DNA of 64,000 nucleotides, taken from Ilex aquifolium (taxonomy: Eukaryota; Streptophyta; Magnoliopsida; Aquifoliales; Aquifoliaceae). Location: the NCBI GenBank assembly GCA_951799425.1, contig OX637403.1:23402811-23466810 (forward strand). The letters run 5' to 3'. Made by a program: the position numbers and the translations under genes. Of the stretch, positions 10,225 through 21,756 are shown piece by piece. The notes beneath the pieces were generated by a model that was not told the DNA's origin, searched no databases, and saw nothing but the letters and a program-made list of their open reading frames with translations. How positions within the stretch are numbered: position 1 is the stretch's first letter; each line of letters opens with the position of its first letter.

Positions 10225-11655
10225 TTAACGCTTCATGTCCCTATACATCTTTGTGCTACCGGGGTGGATAGCAAACTTGGAGCGATGACACTCTCCCAGT
10301 ATTTCCTCCTTTAGGGACGAATCATTGGGAACACATAGCTTCTCCCCATATCTCAACTCTCCATTCTTCCAAGACCATCCTTCAATCGCTTCTCCATTCT
10401 CTAATCGGGCTCTAATCAAATCGAGTTCCGAATCCAGGCATTGCAACTCCACCACCCGTTGCCGAAGTGTCGGTTGAGCTACAAGGTTAAATAGATATGG
10501 TTGATACTCCGGTCCATCCACCCATAGCTCGTACTCCTCCAATGCATCCATCATTTTCCACCTATTTACCGCAAGAGAATTGATTTCACCCCAAGACTTC
10601 CTGCTAAGAGCGTCGGCAACTACATTTGCCTTCCCCGGATGGTAGTTGAGCGTGAACTCATAATCTTCCAAGTACTCAATCCACCTTCTCTGCCGAAGAT
10701 TCAAGTCTTTCTGTGTGAAGATATACTTGAGGCTCTTATGATCAGAGAACACTTGAAATTTCTCCCCGTACAAATAACACCTCCACAACTTAAGAGCAAA
10801 AACCACTGCGGCAAGCTCTAAGTCGTGGGTGGGATAATTCTGCTCATGCACCTTGAGTTGCCTCGAACCATAAGCCACTACCTTCCCCTCTTGCATTAAA
10901 ACGCATCCCAAGCCTCGTAGGGAAGCATCGGTGTAGACATCATAGCCTTCCCCACTACTCGGAATAATGAGGATAGGTGTCGTCGTCAATTTCTCCTTCA
11001 AGGTGCGAAAAGCTAGTTCACACGCTTGAGTCCACAAAAATTTCTCCCCCTTCTTTGTGAGGCGAGTCATCGGCATCGCAAGCTTGGAGAACCCTTCCAC
11101 AAACCTACGATAATAGCCGGCTAACCCCAAGAAACTCCGTACTTCCGTCACATTCTTCGGTGGTTCCCATTTCATCACGGCCGCAATCTTTGCGGAATCG
11201 ACCGCTACTCCATGCTCAGACACAACATGGCCAAGGAACTTCACTTCCTTCATCCAAAACTCACACTTGCTCATCTTCGCATATAACTTATGTTCTCTCA
11301 ATGTTTGTAGCACAATAGAGAGATGGCGAGCATGTTCCTCCTGAGTCTGTGAGTAAATCAATATGTCATCAATAAACACAATGACAAATTGATCGAGGTA
11401 AGGCCGGAAGACTCTGTGCATCAAATCCATGAAGGCTGCGGGGGCATTAGTCAATCCAAACGGCATCACCGCATACTCGAAATGACCATACCGGGTACGA
11501 AAAGCAGTCTTAGGAATATCCTCCTCCTTAATCCGCAGTTGATGGTACCCCGTGCGAAGATCAATCTTGGAGTAATACTTCGACCCCTTCAACTGATCAA
11601 ATAAGTCATCAATTCTCGGCAACGGATACTTATTCTTCACGGTAACCCGATTCAA
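10225..11655 (-). CDS. Element II reverse transcriptase and RNase H
   Basis: 476 residues in the same frame as the blocks before and after it. [12 protein letters not shown] (about 30-39), [12 protein letters not shown] (about 64-75) and the active-site FIDD (about 95-98). RNase H starts near TDASLRGLG (about 243) and includes [10 protein letters not shown] and VVADALSR. The end, MYRDMKR before the stop, is the start of the integrase zinc region. The first RT motif lies in the preceding block, so the TGA at 11671-11673 cuts RT near its N-terminus. No frameshift is seen. Confidence 0.93.
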   Translation of the reverse strand: MNRVTVKNKYPLPRIDDLFDQLKGSKYYSKIDLRTGYHQLRIKEEDIPKTAFRTRYGHFEYAVMPFGLTNAPAAFMDLMHRVFRPYLDQFVIVFIDDILIYSQTQEEHARHLSIVLQTLREHKLYAKMSKCEFWMKEVKFLGHVVSEHGVAVDSAKIAAVMKWEPPKNVTEVRSFLGLAGYYRRFVEGFSKLAMPMTRLTKKGEKFLWTQACELAFRTLKEKLTTTPILIIPSSGEGYDVYTDASLRGLGCVLMQEGKVVAYGSRQLKVHEQNYPTHDLELAAVVFALKLWRCYLYGEKFQVFSDHKSLKYIFTQKDLNLRQRRWIEYLEDYEFTLNYHPGKANVVADALSRKSWGEINSLAVNRWKMMDALEEYELWVDGPEYQPYLFNLVAQPTLRQRVVELQCLDSELDLIRARLENGEAIEGWSWKNGELRYGEKLCVPNDSSLKEEILGECHRSKFAIHPGSTKMYRDMKR

Positions 11656-11670
11656 CCTCCGGTAATCCGT

Positions 11671-13545
11671 TCACAACCGTAGAGTTTCATCCGTTTTCTT
11701 CACAAAGAGGACCGGGGCTCCCCAGGGTGAAGTGCTTAGACGGATAAACCCAATCGACAACAAATGATCCAACTGCTTCCTTAGCTCCTTCAATTCCAAA
11801 GGTGCCATCCGGTAGGGAGCAATGGATATGGGTTCGGTTCCCGGATAGAGATCGATCTTGAACTCAATTTCCCTATGTGGCAGTAATCCGGGTAATTCCT
11901 CGGGAAAAACATCCGAAAACTCCGATACAATTAACACCACATCCGTATGGAGTTTATCCCTGTCATCTCCCATCAAGCTAGCTAAGAAACTCAATTGACT
12001 TCCCGCTTTCGCTTTTAAGAATCTACTACCCGTAGTAGGAAATGGATGGAAAGAATCCCGGTTATTCACAAAACTAAAAACGACTCCTCCCGGTAACTGA
12101 AATGTAATCCGCTTGCGGAAACAATCCATTACCGCCCGAAAGGTGGACAACAAGTTCATCCCGAAAATCACATCATACCCCTTTATCTCTAAAGCCATCA
12201 AATCCACAATCAATTCGTGCTCACCAATGCGAAGCACGCAATCCTTGCAGACTCGGCTAGAATCTAACAGTTCTCCTGTGGGCAAGCTAATGTTCATAAC
12301 ATGCTCTAACTTCATGAAACTCAATCCCAAATCAAGTGCGTATGTCGTGCGTACAAATGAGTGTGTTGCACCGGGGTCAAATAATATTCGGGCCCAAGAA
12401 TTATAAATAAGGACGATACCTTCCACAACGGCATTGAAAATGTCCTCCTCCGGCTGAGTCAAAGCAAATACTCGCCCTTGGTTGGCGCCGCCGGGGGCTT
12501 GAGCTTGTATTGGTCGCTGCGGTGCAAGCCTCGGTGGTGGTGGGTGGGCTGCTGGTACCTGTCTGGCGGTCTGGATAGGCCCCTGAGGTGGGAAAAGTGG
12601 GCAATGCATCCGTAAATGTCCCACACCTCCACATGAAAAGCAGGATCGTGGGGTAAAACCAGCTCTAGTCTGAGTGTCTCCCTCTCCTCGGGCTGTCAAA
12701 GGTCGCTGTCCACCTGTCTGGTCTGGGCGACGGTATGGTGTCGGTCTCTGTGCCCCACTAGTGCTAGCACCTGTCCGAATCGGACCTCCCCTCGAGAAGC
12801 CCTGTCGTCGCTGGCTATCTTCTATGTCTCTCTCTACCAGTGCAGCTCGGTCTACCAAGTCCCCAAACTCACGGATCTTGAAAGCCACCAACTTCTCCCT
12901 AATGACCGGCCTCAGACCCTGCTCGAAGCGCTTGGCCCTGTCGGCCTCAGTCGATATAAATCCCGTAGCATAACGGGAGAGCTCGTCGAACCGCCTCTCA
13001 TACTCAGCCACGGTCATACTACCCTGTCGTAGTGCAAGAAAATCAGCCTTCATTCTGTCTCTGACCGATTCAGGGAAGTACTTATCTTGGAAAAGTTGAT
13101 CAAATTCTTCCCAAGTGAGTGTGTCGGTGTCCCTTCTCCTCTTGATGGCATCCCACCAATAGTCGGCCTCCCCCTCAAACAGGTAAGTTGCCAACCCAAC
13201 TCTCAACTCCTCGGCAACTCCCATGCCGTCACAGATCTTCTTCACTCGGCGGATCCATCTATCCGCCTCCAAAGGATTTGAGCTCCCTTGGAAGTTGGGT
13301 GGTCGTTGTCTTAAGAATTCCCGAAGAGCTATCATCCTTCGGTCTCCGTTCTCATGGCCCGGTACTTGAGCGAGAGGATGAGCTCCACCATTGTGGTTGT
13401 TGTTACCATTTTGGCCTTGTACCAAGGTGGTGAGCTCCCTCAAGCATTGGTAAATGCCTTGCATGGCGTCCGGAGGTGGTGGTGGTGGTGGATTTGCTTG
13501 ACCTCCACGGCCACGCCCACGTCCGCGTCCCCGTGTACCGTCCAT
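11671..13545 (-). CDS. Element II Gag, protease and start of RT
   Basis: About 624 residues starting at the ATG of MDGTRGRGRG; an in-frame Met three codons upstream is also possible. Arg/Gly repeats and a proline run come first. A retrotransposon Gag domain follows at about 90-230 (YFPESVRDRMK, MTVAEYERRFDELSRYA). The zinc knuckle CFSCGGVGHLRMHC is at about 305. The protease active site LFDPGATHSF is at about 391; DPG in place of DSG or DTG is familiar in plant elements. The segment then enters RT (YRMAPLELKELRKQL, SPWGAPVLFVKK) and stops at a TGA. Gag and protease appear complete. Confidence 0.92.
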   Translation of the reverse strand: MDGTRGRGRGRGRGGQANPPPPPPPDAMQGIYQCLRELTTLVQGQNGNNNHNGGAHPLAQVPGHENGDRRMIALREFLRQRPPNFQGSSNPLEADRWIRRVKKICDGMGVAEELRVGLATYLFEGEADYWWDAIKRRRDTDTLTWEEFDQLFQDKYFPESVRDRMKADFLALRQGSMTVAEYERRFDELSRYATGFISTEADRAKRFEQGLRPVIREKLVAFKIREFGDLVDRAALVERDIEDSQRRQGFSRGGPIRTGASTSGAQRPTPYRRPDQTGGQRPLTARGEGDTQTRAGFTPRSCFSCGGVGHLRMHCPLFPPQGPIQTARQVPAAHPPPPRLAPQRPIQAQAPGGANQGRVFALTQPEEDIFNAVVEGIVLIYNSWARILFDPGATHSFVRTTYALDLGLSFMKLEHVMNISLPTGELLDSSRVCKDCVLRIGEHELIVDLMALEIKGYDVIFGMNLLSTFRAVMDCFRKRITFQLPGGVVFSFVNNRDSFHPFPTTGSRFLKAKAGSQLSFLASLMGDDRDKLHTDVVLIVSEFSDVFPEELPGLLPHREIEFKIDLYPGTEPISIAPYRMAPLELKELRKQLDHLLSIGFIRLSTSPWGAPVLFVKKTDETLRL

Positions 13546-13729
13546 CCTGCACATCCATCCACAATTTAGTTTCCTTGATGTGCAAGATATAAACTAAAGT
13601 GATATGTATCATGTCTTGTTTTAAACACAAGGCATAAACAAATTTTAACTTAACAATTTCCTTCACCCTAAACCTACATCTCTAGTGGTAATCCATAACC
13701 TACAGCTCCCATGTAAGACCTAAAGCCTA

Positions 13730-13742
13730 GGCTCTGATACCA
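13730..13742 (-). promoter_or_regulatory. Element II primer binding site (initiator-Met tRNA)
   Basis: Minus-strand TGGTATCAGAGCC, four bases from the 5' LTR. This is the usual primer site of plant chromoviruses. Confidence 0.92.
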
Positions 13743-13746
13743 ACTT

Positions 13747-16025
13747 TGTAACGTCCCAAATACCACCCTAGACGGCATTACATTCTAAAACATTCACATC
13801 ATGAGAGCACTAAAATAATCCATCAATAAATAAGACTTCATGAAGTCATCCATAAAATTTACAGCATTATCCCAAAAGAATAGGCCCATTTTTGGCCTTT
13901 ACATTCCAAAATCAACTAATGTAGCGCAGTGGAAATAACAAAAGAAAACTAGACTTTACAAGGTTCAAAATGAATATCCTAGTCTAGAACAAAAGAAAGT
14001 GTCGCTCTAGGCGTCCACCTCGGGATCCACACTCCCATCCAGTGGAGTCTCCCAAGTAGCGGGCTCCTCGACCCCTACGTCCTCCTCTTGTAGGTAATCT
14101 GAAAAATGTTAGCGGTAGGGGCTGAGCACGAAGCTCTGTAGAAAATTCTCACAAACCCATACAAGGTTTAGAAAAGCATTTAAAAATGGTCGGTCTCATT
14201 TCACAAATATCATATATAACTTTTGAAATAAAAACCAGGACATTTAATAGATCTCAAGTTTAAGGAACAACATTAATTGAATGAATAAGTGAAACCACTA
14301 TACAGTTAGCAAATCGTTTTCAAATATAATCCAGTCCACCATACACAATTTCCAACAATTCTTTCGGTAGATGGCATACTTTAGGGTAACCTCCACCCCC
14401 GTTTAGGTCATCTTTGATTCTCAAGCATCCTTACAAGGAACCTCTTGAGAATGGGTGAGCATCCTTACAAGGAACCTCTCACAAATCATTACATGGCTTC
14501 CCAAGCATCCTTACAAGGAACCTCTTGGGAAGGGGTGAGCATCCTTACAAGGAACCTCTCACAATTCATTGCATGGCTCCCCAAGCATCCTTATAAGGAA
14601 CCTCTTGGGAAGGGGTGAGCATCCTTACAAGGAACCTCTCACAATTCATTTCATGGCTTCCCAAGCATCCTTACAAGGAACCTCTTGGGAATGGGTGAGC
14701 ATCCTTACAAGGAACCTCTCACGATTCATTTCATGGCTTCCCAAGCATCCTTACAAGGAACCTCTTGGGAAGGGGTGAGCATCCTTACAAGGAACCTCTC
14801 ACAAATGTGTATCACAAACAACCCAACCAAGAATACAATCCCAATATTTATCTCCATTTACAATCATTTATCCAAAATCCCCAAATTTAAGCATGTGACA
14901 TTTTCAATAACCAACCAAGAAAAGACATGAGATCACAATAACATTATTTTGCTACCCAACACAACGCACTACGGTTTTCGAAGTTCATAATAAAGAAAGC
15001 ATTTAAGAAGAAATACACCACTCTCCCAAAAATGAGGGTTTTAAAACTAGAGAAGAGATTTCATGGGTATTAAACCCTAACTTTGTTCAAAACATGTAAT
15101 CTTTGCCAAAAGCCTAAGAGAGTATGATTCCTTAACGTATATATACCATTGATAGCCAAAACATACATATATAAATACCCTAGCCTCAATGTAAGTGAGT
15201 GAGAGAAAACCCCTACCTTTAAATCAAAGATTCCAAAGTTCAACTCCAAAGCCCAAGCCCTAGAGATCTCTTTTCTCCTCTTTCTTCCTTCCTTTAGCTT
15301 CTCCTAGGGTTCTAAAATATTTAGGATGAGAGGGGAATGAAGAATGGAGCAAATGAGGGCTTGAAGTGGTGTTTTAAACCCAAAAATCCCGACTTTTTAA
15401 CTATTCGGCGAGTGTCAGGCGATTGGTACCGGTACTGAATGGTACCGGTACCTGGTACCGGTACTCAGAACCTTCTGGAGTCGCAGTACCGGTACTGAAT
15501 GGTACCGGTACCCTTTGTCTGCTGCAACTTCCAGGGCAGTTTTGACCCACTTAGAGATCGAATTGGAAAATTTTCATGAGAAACACTTTTGTAGCCCTCG
15601 ATGTCTACTATCTACTGTAAAAATTTCAGATCAATTGGATATAAGGATAAAAATATATGGCTAAAATACTAGAAGGTGTCCAAGATACTTTTTACCCAAT
15701 TTCACTCTAAAGTGGGTTTTAACTCCAAAATACTTCCTAGCTTTCAATACACCTCATATTACCTCTCCCAAGGTTGTTCGACCTTCCGGATTCAATGGAA
15801 GCATTATTTTGACCTAAAAACCTTTAGAAACTTGTCTATTCACCCTTTCCAAGTTTAAACATCTTCGACCCGTAAACTTCCCAAATCAAATTGTCTCCAT
15901 AGCATTTATTCCTACGGTTTATTCTTATGTCACTACATATATCTACATCTTTACAAATATTATTTACTATATATATATATATATATCTCTCTATAAATAT
16001 GTAATGGAAAATTCGGGGTGTTACA
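13747..16025 (-). repeat. Element II 5' LTR
   Basis: Nearly identical to 6744-8995 outside the variable tracts, so the insertion is fairly recent. It carries the hairpin array at 14417-14802, palindromes near 15425-15515 and the shared module near 15575-15680. Confidence 0.93.
14417..14802. repeat. Hairpin array, element II 5' LTR
   Basis: Ten copies of the core, with the same set of compensated arms as the 3' LTR array. One extra unit of about 80 bp is present relative to the other LTR, showing that whole units are gained or lost. Confidence 0.75.
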
Positions 16026-16030
16026 CAATC

Positions 16031-17562
16031 CTTTCCTGAAATACACTCAGCAAATAATACATATTCGTTATAGTGACTATTCTCTCAATAGTTACATGTG
16101 ATTTGAATATTGTTAATGAAGCAAATAATATCACATGTAACATTTCTGAAGAACGGGTATTTGAATAGAATCGAAATTTGACATAATCTCATGACTGGAT
16201 ATCAACATTATATCAGACATATTATTAACATTCTCCCTCTATGGATATATAGGATTAATATAGAGATATGATTTCTGGAATCAAAAAGGACTTTCTTTGG
16301 GTTATAACGTGGTCATTGGGTTAAGGTTTAAGAAACGACATATATGGGATTCAAAGGCTATCCTTTCTTTGTATTGTGGCATACCTCTTCTTAGCTTTCT
16401 AAGACTTTGCTTATTTATCCTTTCCATTTTTCACTTTCTTGGTTATTTTTTTCTGTTTTTTCATTTTCCTTTTGTTTTTTTGTATCATACTGATTTAAAA
16501 GAGTATGCAAGAAAATTAGATAGCAAAAGGTAGATTTAATTTATTTTCATGTGGCTCGGGTATTTTTCGGGTTTCATGAAAAGAATTTATACTCTTTTAG
16601 GCTCAATCATGACTGACTAAGGATATAATTTTGTAAAAGAAATGGTCAAAGTTCAAAGATAATGAAAAATGGCCTAAGATCATTTTCCAGAAATTATTTA
16701 TCTGTATGAATCCTATCCAAAAGGACTTTTTAGGATAATGCTAATAATATAATCTAACAAATGTTAATCAAGACAAAATTAATGAGATTATTGAAAGAAA
16801 ATTTACCGTAGAATCAAAGATTTTTATTCGAGTAGATGTAGAATATCTTTCCAAGGAAGATTGGCTCAAATTCTTCAATTGGTTATACATCTCCACTAAA
16901 TATGTAAAGAGTATAATATTTCACAAGGTTTCTGAAATAAAGAAATCTATTCGTGCTGTAACAGAATAAGTTTAAACGAAAATATTAAGATAATGTACAA
17001 ATAAAATATGAAAATCTCACGTGATCAGATTAAGGTTATTTTCACAAAACATAAGAATATTAATCTAATTCAACTGCAAATTATATAAAATAATCCTCCT
17101 AACATAATTAACATGAGTTCCATATTAATTATCAAAAACTAGTTAAACATAAACAAGTTCAAAACAAACAGTATGTTTAAAACATAAAGTAACTTATAAT
17201 TTAAGTGCATAAAATAAAAGTGCATAATGTAAAAGATGAGTGAAAGAGAGCAAATTGTTTTGTAGAATCTCCAGTCTGTTTAGAAAGTAGAAAATCCTCC
17301 TCCAAAATGACTGGATTTTGCACTTTGCAACTACAGTCTGCTGCTTCTAATTTCCTGAAATTCTGTAGTTACAAAATTAAATACAACTTTATATATTCTA
17401 TAAAACTTTGCTAACCACTCTTTTTTTTTTCAAAGCATTGGTTTTATTATTATTTTATTTGTTATTTATTATTTACTGATTTCCTTATTTATTCTATAGT
17501 TATTTACATTTATTTACAGCTATATATATTTAATCTCAAAACTATACATTAGTTGATCATGT
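16031..17562 (-). other. Element I 3' untranslated part
   Basis: No coding region. The minus strand shares words with the 3' untranslated part of element III (36676-38190), such as the stretch around GATTGAGCC and CTTAGGCCATTTTTCAT. Element II is inserted between this stretch and the conserved block at 6418-6520. Confidence 0.6.
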
Positions 17563-17967
17563 CTAGTCAGTGTCATAACTATCTGGTTCAACAACATTAT
17601 TGACACGGTTAACTTCATTTCTCACGTATCTTGTTAACATCGGGGTAGAATAGGATGGCGCCTTAGTATAATCCTTACTCTGCCCATACCTAATCCACCG
17701 TAAACAATCTGACGCTCGACCTGAAATTGGTTCCGCACACTTATTATATTGTCTCAAATGTTCTGTACGACCACATCTTACACAAGCACAGAGACGATTT
17801 GCTCGTCGGTGTTTAGCATATGTACTTTTTCCACACAAGGGTCTTGCCTGACTTTCGAATATTTCTATATTTCTAACATGTCTAGCTTTTTGCATGATCA
17901 ACATATGTATATCTTTTGGAAAGTGACGTAATAGCATTATACTTAACCAAAATAATTTTTCGTCCAT
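17563..17967 (-). CDS. Extra ORF of element I, basic Cys/His protein
   Basis: 134 residues, uninterrupted. I do not recognise the family. The centre is basic and holds CGKSTYAKHRRANRLC, then a C-x4-H-x6-C spacing (CGRTEH...NKC), followed by PISGRA and RYGQSKDY. The C-terminus is acidic (EPDSYDTD). The C/H spacing could bind zinc or nucleic acid; that is inference. A homologue lies at the same relative place in element III (29462-29797 and 36605-36675), sharing S-T-[FY]-A-K-x-R-R-A-x-R-L, CG-x3-H, YN-x-C, PISGRA, YGQSKD, TRYVR and EV-x-RV. It lies between gag-pro and the 3' LTR, sense to the element, about 440 bp after the protease. Being open while gag has stops suggests it decayed more slowly or is simply short. 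Confidence 0.6.
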   Translation of the reverse strand: MDEKLFWLSIMLLRHFPKDIHMLIMQKARHVRNIEIFESQARPLCGKSTYAKHRRANRLCACVRCGRTEHLRQYNKCAEPISGRASDCLRWIRYGQSKDYTKAPSYSTPMLTRYVRNEVNRVNNVVEPDSYDTD

Positions 17968-18410
17968 TTTTCAACTTTTAAGAAAGAAAATGACTCAAAA
18001 ATTATTGAAAGTTGACTCACTATCCGGTTCTTTAACATCTGCCAGTTACAAAGACGAACAAAATTTTTAAATCAAAATTACTATGCTAAAAACAAAAAGT
18101 AAATTCACACTCATATCTCCCCAACTTAAATTAAACATTATTTTCATTATATAAGATGAAAATAGAAAATTGCTAATTAGGTCTTGCAGTTAGATATATT
18201 TATAATATAAAATTCTAAAAATAAAAAATAAAAAAAGAAACTATACAAAAGACATAAAAACACAAAAGAAATAAAATTCTAACTACTATATACAAGAAGT
18301 GCATAGAGGATAGATCAATCGGGCTTAAGTTCCCAAGTAGAATTTCTTACATTCCCTGATACTTTCTGCGAAGAATTTAACAAATCAGCATAAAATGGTA
18401 CCTCAGGATT

Positions 18411-20813
18411 TCAACTATCAATAATAGAATTAATTAAATAGACTTGTAGAGGGTCAGAATAAGAAAAAGTGTTAAATTTTTCCTCTATAATCTCATCAAT
18501 TTCATCTACCTCACAAATTTCTTTCACCTCACCTGGGTGCTTTATCACATTAAAGATATTCAATTCACTAGTCATATTTCCAAATGAAAGCTTCATAACT
18601 CCATTCCTACAATTTATTAATGCATTTGATGTAGCTAAGAATGGTCTACCTAGAATGACAGGAATATATGTGGAAGCATTCAAAACTGGCTGAGTGTCTA
18701 AGACAATGAAATCTACTGGAAAATAGAATTGATCAACTTGGACATGAACATCTTCCACAATTCCTTGTGGAGTTTTTATAGACCGGTCTGCTAATTGTAG
18801 TGTAACATTGGTAGGTTTCAATTCACCTAACCCTAGTTGTGTATATACTGAATATGGCATTAAATTAACACTAGCTCCAAGATCTAGTAGAGCTTGTTCA
18901 ATTTGAAAATTTTCAATGATACATGAGACTGTAGGACTACCCGAATCTTTGTACTTAAGAAGAGTATTATGTTGTATTATAGTACTGACTTGTTCAGTTA
19001 GAAATGCTGTCTTTGGAACATTAGTTCTTCTTTTTATTGTGCAAAGATCTTTTAAAAATTTAGCATAAAAAGGAACTCGTTTTATTGCATCCAATAAAGG
19101 AATATTAATTTTTACCTGTTTAAATAACTCGAGAATATCATATTGATCTTTTTCAGATGAAATTTTCTTGACCCTTTGAGGAAAAGGTAAAGGAATAGGA
19201 CATGGAGGATCTTTTTCACTTTGTACTTCTTCTTGCTTTTTAACTAAAGTTTCAAGTTCAAGTAGTTCGTTTACGGGAATTGACTTACGTATTTTCTTTG
19301 GAATCTTGGGTTTAATAGTTTTATCAATTACCTTACCACTTCTTAATGTTGTAATTATTTGTACTTGACTTGGCGAGGCTTCACATGACACAGAATTAGC
19401 TTGACTCTGACTTTGTGGATGTTTAGGTTGAGATGGAAACTTTCCTTTTTCTGACGTACTTAAAGATTGGGTCAACTTAGCTAGATGACTCTTGATATCT
19501 TCAATACTTTACGAAGTTTGAGCTTTAAAATCATTGAATGCTTGATTTGTTTGAGTATTAAAATTCATTTGACTCTGAATAAATTGATTCATAGTATCTT
19601 CCAGAGTTCTTCTCTGAGGAGGTAAATACGATTGATATTGTTGTTGATTTTGTAGCTGCGGTGGACCTTGTGTTTGATTTGTAGGTTGTGTATTTCTCCA
19701 ACTAAAATTTGGATGATTTCTCCATCCTGGATTATAAGTCTTAGAATATGGATTTGAATATGGTTTAGTATAAGTTGGAACAGCATTAGATTGTTCAATT
19801 AAGACTTCTTTAAAGGCAGGTATAGTTGGACATTCCCCAACAGGATGTCCTAACAACGCACAAATTTCACATACTTGATCAGTAGAAGAAACAACAGATA
19901 CTTGTTTAACTTTTTTCATTTCTAGGGTTTCTAATTTTCGAGATAGATTAGCCATTTTAGCTCTTAAATCATCATCGTCTTTCAAAACATATTTTCCTCT
20001 TTCAGATGTAGATGGCTTATTTTTCACAGTATTTGAAGAAGTCGAGTCCCACATCTGGGAACTCTCTGAAATAATATGAAAAAATTGAAATGCTTCTTCA
20101 GGGTTTTTATTCATAAATTCTCCTTGAGCCATCATTTCGACAAATTGTCGCATTGCGGATGGAAGAGCATCATAAAAGAAACCAACTAAGGTCCAGTTTT
20201 TAAATGCATGATGTGGACAAGCTTGGAGAAGATCCTTAAATCTTTCCCAACATCGATAAAAATTTTCACCTTCTGTTACAGAAAAATTCATTATTTTACG
20301 TCTTAATGTATTAGTACGATGCACAGGAAAAAACTTTTTTAAAGAACTCAGCTTGTAAAGCTTGCCAATTTGTGATAGAATTTGCTCTTAAGGAGTTAAG
20401 CCATAGTTTAGTTTATCTTTCAACGAGAAAGGAAAAAGTTTTAATCTGACCATTTCAGAACTATCTTACAAAGTTCCACAGACTTCTTCAAATTCTTTCA
20501 TATGAACATAAGGATTTTCATCTTCTAAACCATGGAACTGTGGTAGTAACTGTATTGTGTCTGGTTTAATATTAATATTTGGAGCATCTGTTAGAAAAGC
20601 AAAACATGACGGGACATTAGTTCTTGTAGGATGTAGATATTCTCTTAATGGTCAGACATTTTGAACTACTTCTTGTTCTCTAGCTTCTTCCTCCCTAGGT
20701 ACATTTTGAGCCATACTTAATTCAAATGATTCTTTTGTAGATTGTGAGGATGAAGATGATGAAGACGAAGGAGTTGACTGATTTACCGAACCTACTGATG
20801 AATGAACAGACAT
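18411..20813 (-). pseudogene. Element I Gag and protease (Athila-like), interrupted
   Basis: The likely start is the ATG at 20813 (MSVHSSVGSVNQS). Stops fall in the first 200 codons, then two open blocks follow in one frame, 20324-19509 and 19475-18411, separated by an in-frame TAA near 19507. Motifs: FVEMMAQGEFM, CEICALLGHPVGECP (a zinc-knuckle-like remnant), NPGWRNHPNFSWRN, TTLRSGKVIDKTI, and the protease site LLDLGASVNLMP followed by VILGRPFLAT. It assembles capsid-like particles and cleaves the polyprotein in live relatives. No RT follows: 18410-17968 is non-coding and resembles the stretch that follows the ORFs of elements IV and V. Confidence 0.85.
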
Positions 20814-20920
20814 AGACTATTAAAAATAAACAAACAAACTATAAACATATAATACAACGAAACAAATATTTATATATTTTTTTATTTTTCTTTTTATTTT
20901 TATTTTCAAATTACCGTAAC

Positions 20921-20938
20921 TCCCCGGTAATGGCGCCA
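20921..20938 (-). promoter_or_regulatory. Element I primer binding site (tRNA-Asp type)
   Basis: Minus-strand TGGCGCCATTACCGGGGA, six bases from the 5' LTR. It matches the usual tRNA-Asp site of Athila and Tat elements except at one or two bases. Confidence 0.85.
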
Positions 20939-20944
20939 AAAACT

Positions 20945-21703
20945 TGATTCGCACTTTTAGTGGTCTGAATTATATTATTATACACCCAAGTATAAGTGAT
21001 CAAATTGTAGTTTTCTCGGTTTAAGTCCAAGTATCGATCCCACGAAGAGTTTTAGTAATTTAGATTTTAAAAAAAATAAAAAAAAACAAAATAAAAAACA
21101 GTAAAGTTGTTTTTTGGAGTAGTATGATGTTTGATAGCTTGTGATGTGAGTTTAGATTGATAACTAGTTTAATTCAAATAAAAATGCGGAAACAGAGTGT
21201 AGAGATAATAAAATGCGTAAGTAAAGCGTATGAATGATAAAAATATAAAAGATACCCTTCAGTTTAGGGATCCATATGCTTTATATTGGTTTATTACTGG
21301 AAATGCTACCTTACAACAATTAACTGCCATTTTACTGGAAAGTCAATCAACAGGTCTGATTTATATAGTCCATAACACAGCCGCTTCTTAGGCTAACTGG
21401 TGGTAATAAATTATAATGCAGCAACTTCTTAGGAAAGCTGGTTATATTTACGTCAATTGATTAACCCAAGCAAACCAGAAGGACAAGTCATTCATGAGGA
21501 ATACTTGAGTTATTCAATTGATCTCTTGATAGCAAGTACATACATATTAATCCATAACACAGCCACGTCTTAGGTTAACTGGTGGTAATATAGCATAACA
21601 CAGCAACTTCTTAGGAAAGCTGGTTATATACGTACCAATTAACTAATTCAAGCAAACTAGAAGGACAAGCCATTCATGAGGAATACTTGAATTACCCAAT
21701 AGG

Positions 21704-21756
<53 letters not shown>

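Larger units (their letters stand above)
6744..16025 (-). mobile_element. Element II: Tekay/Del-type chromovirus (Ty3/gypsy), nearly intact
   Basis: 9.3 kb. LTRs at 6744-8995 and 13747-16025. TSD CAATC at 6739-6743 and 16026-16030. Initiator-Met tRNA primer site at 13730-13742. One reading frame runs from 13545 to 9037 through gag, protease, RT, RNase H, integrase and a C-terminal chromodomain. It is broken only by in-frame stops at 11671-11673 (TGA) and 10225-10227 (TAA). It is inserted in the 3' part of element I. The clade call rests on the chromodomain, the arginine/glycine-rich Gag start and the primer site. Confidence 0.93.
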
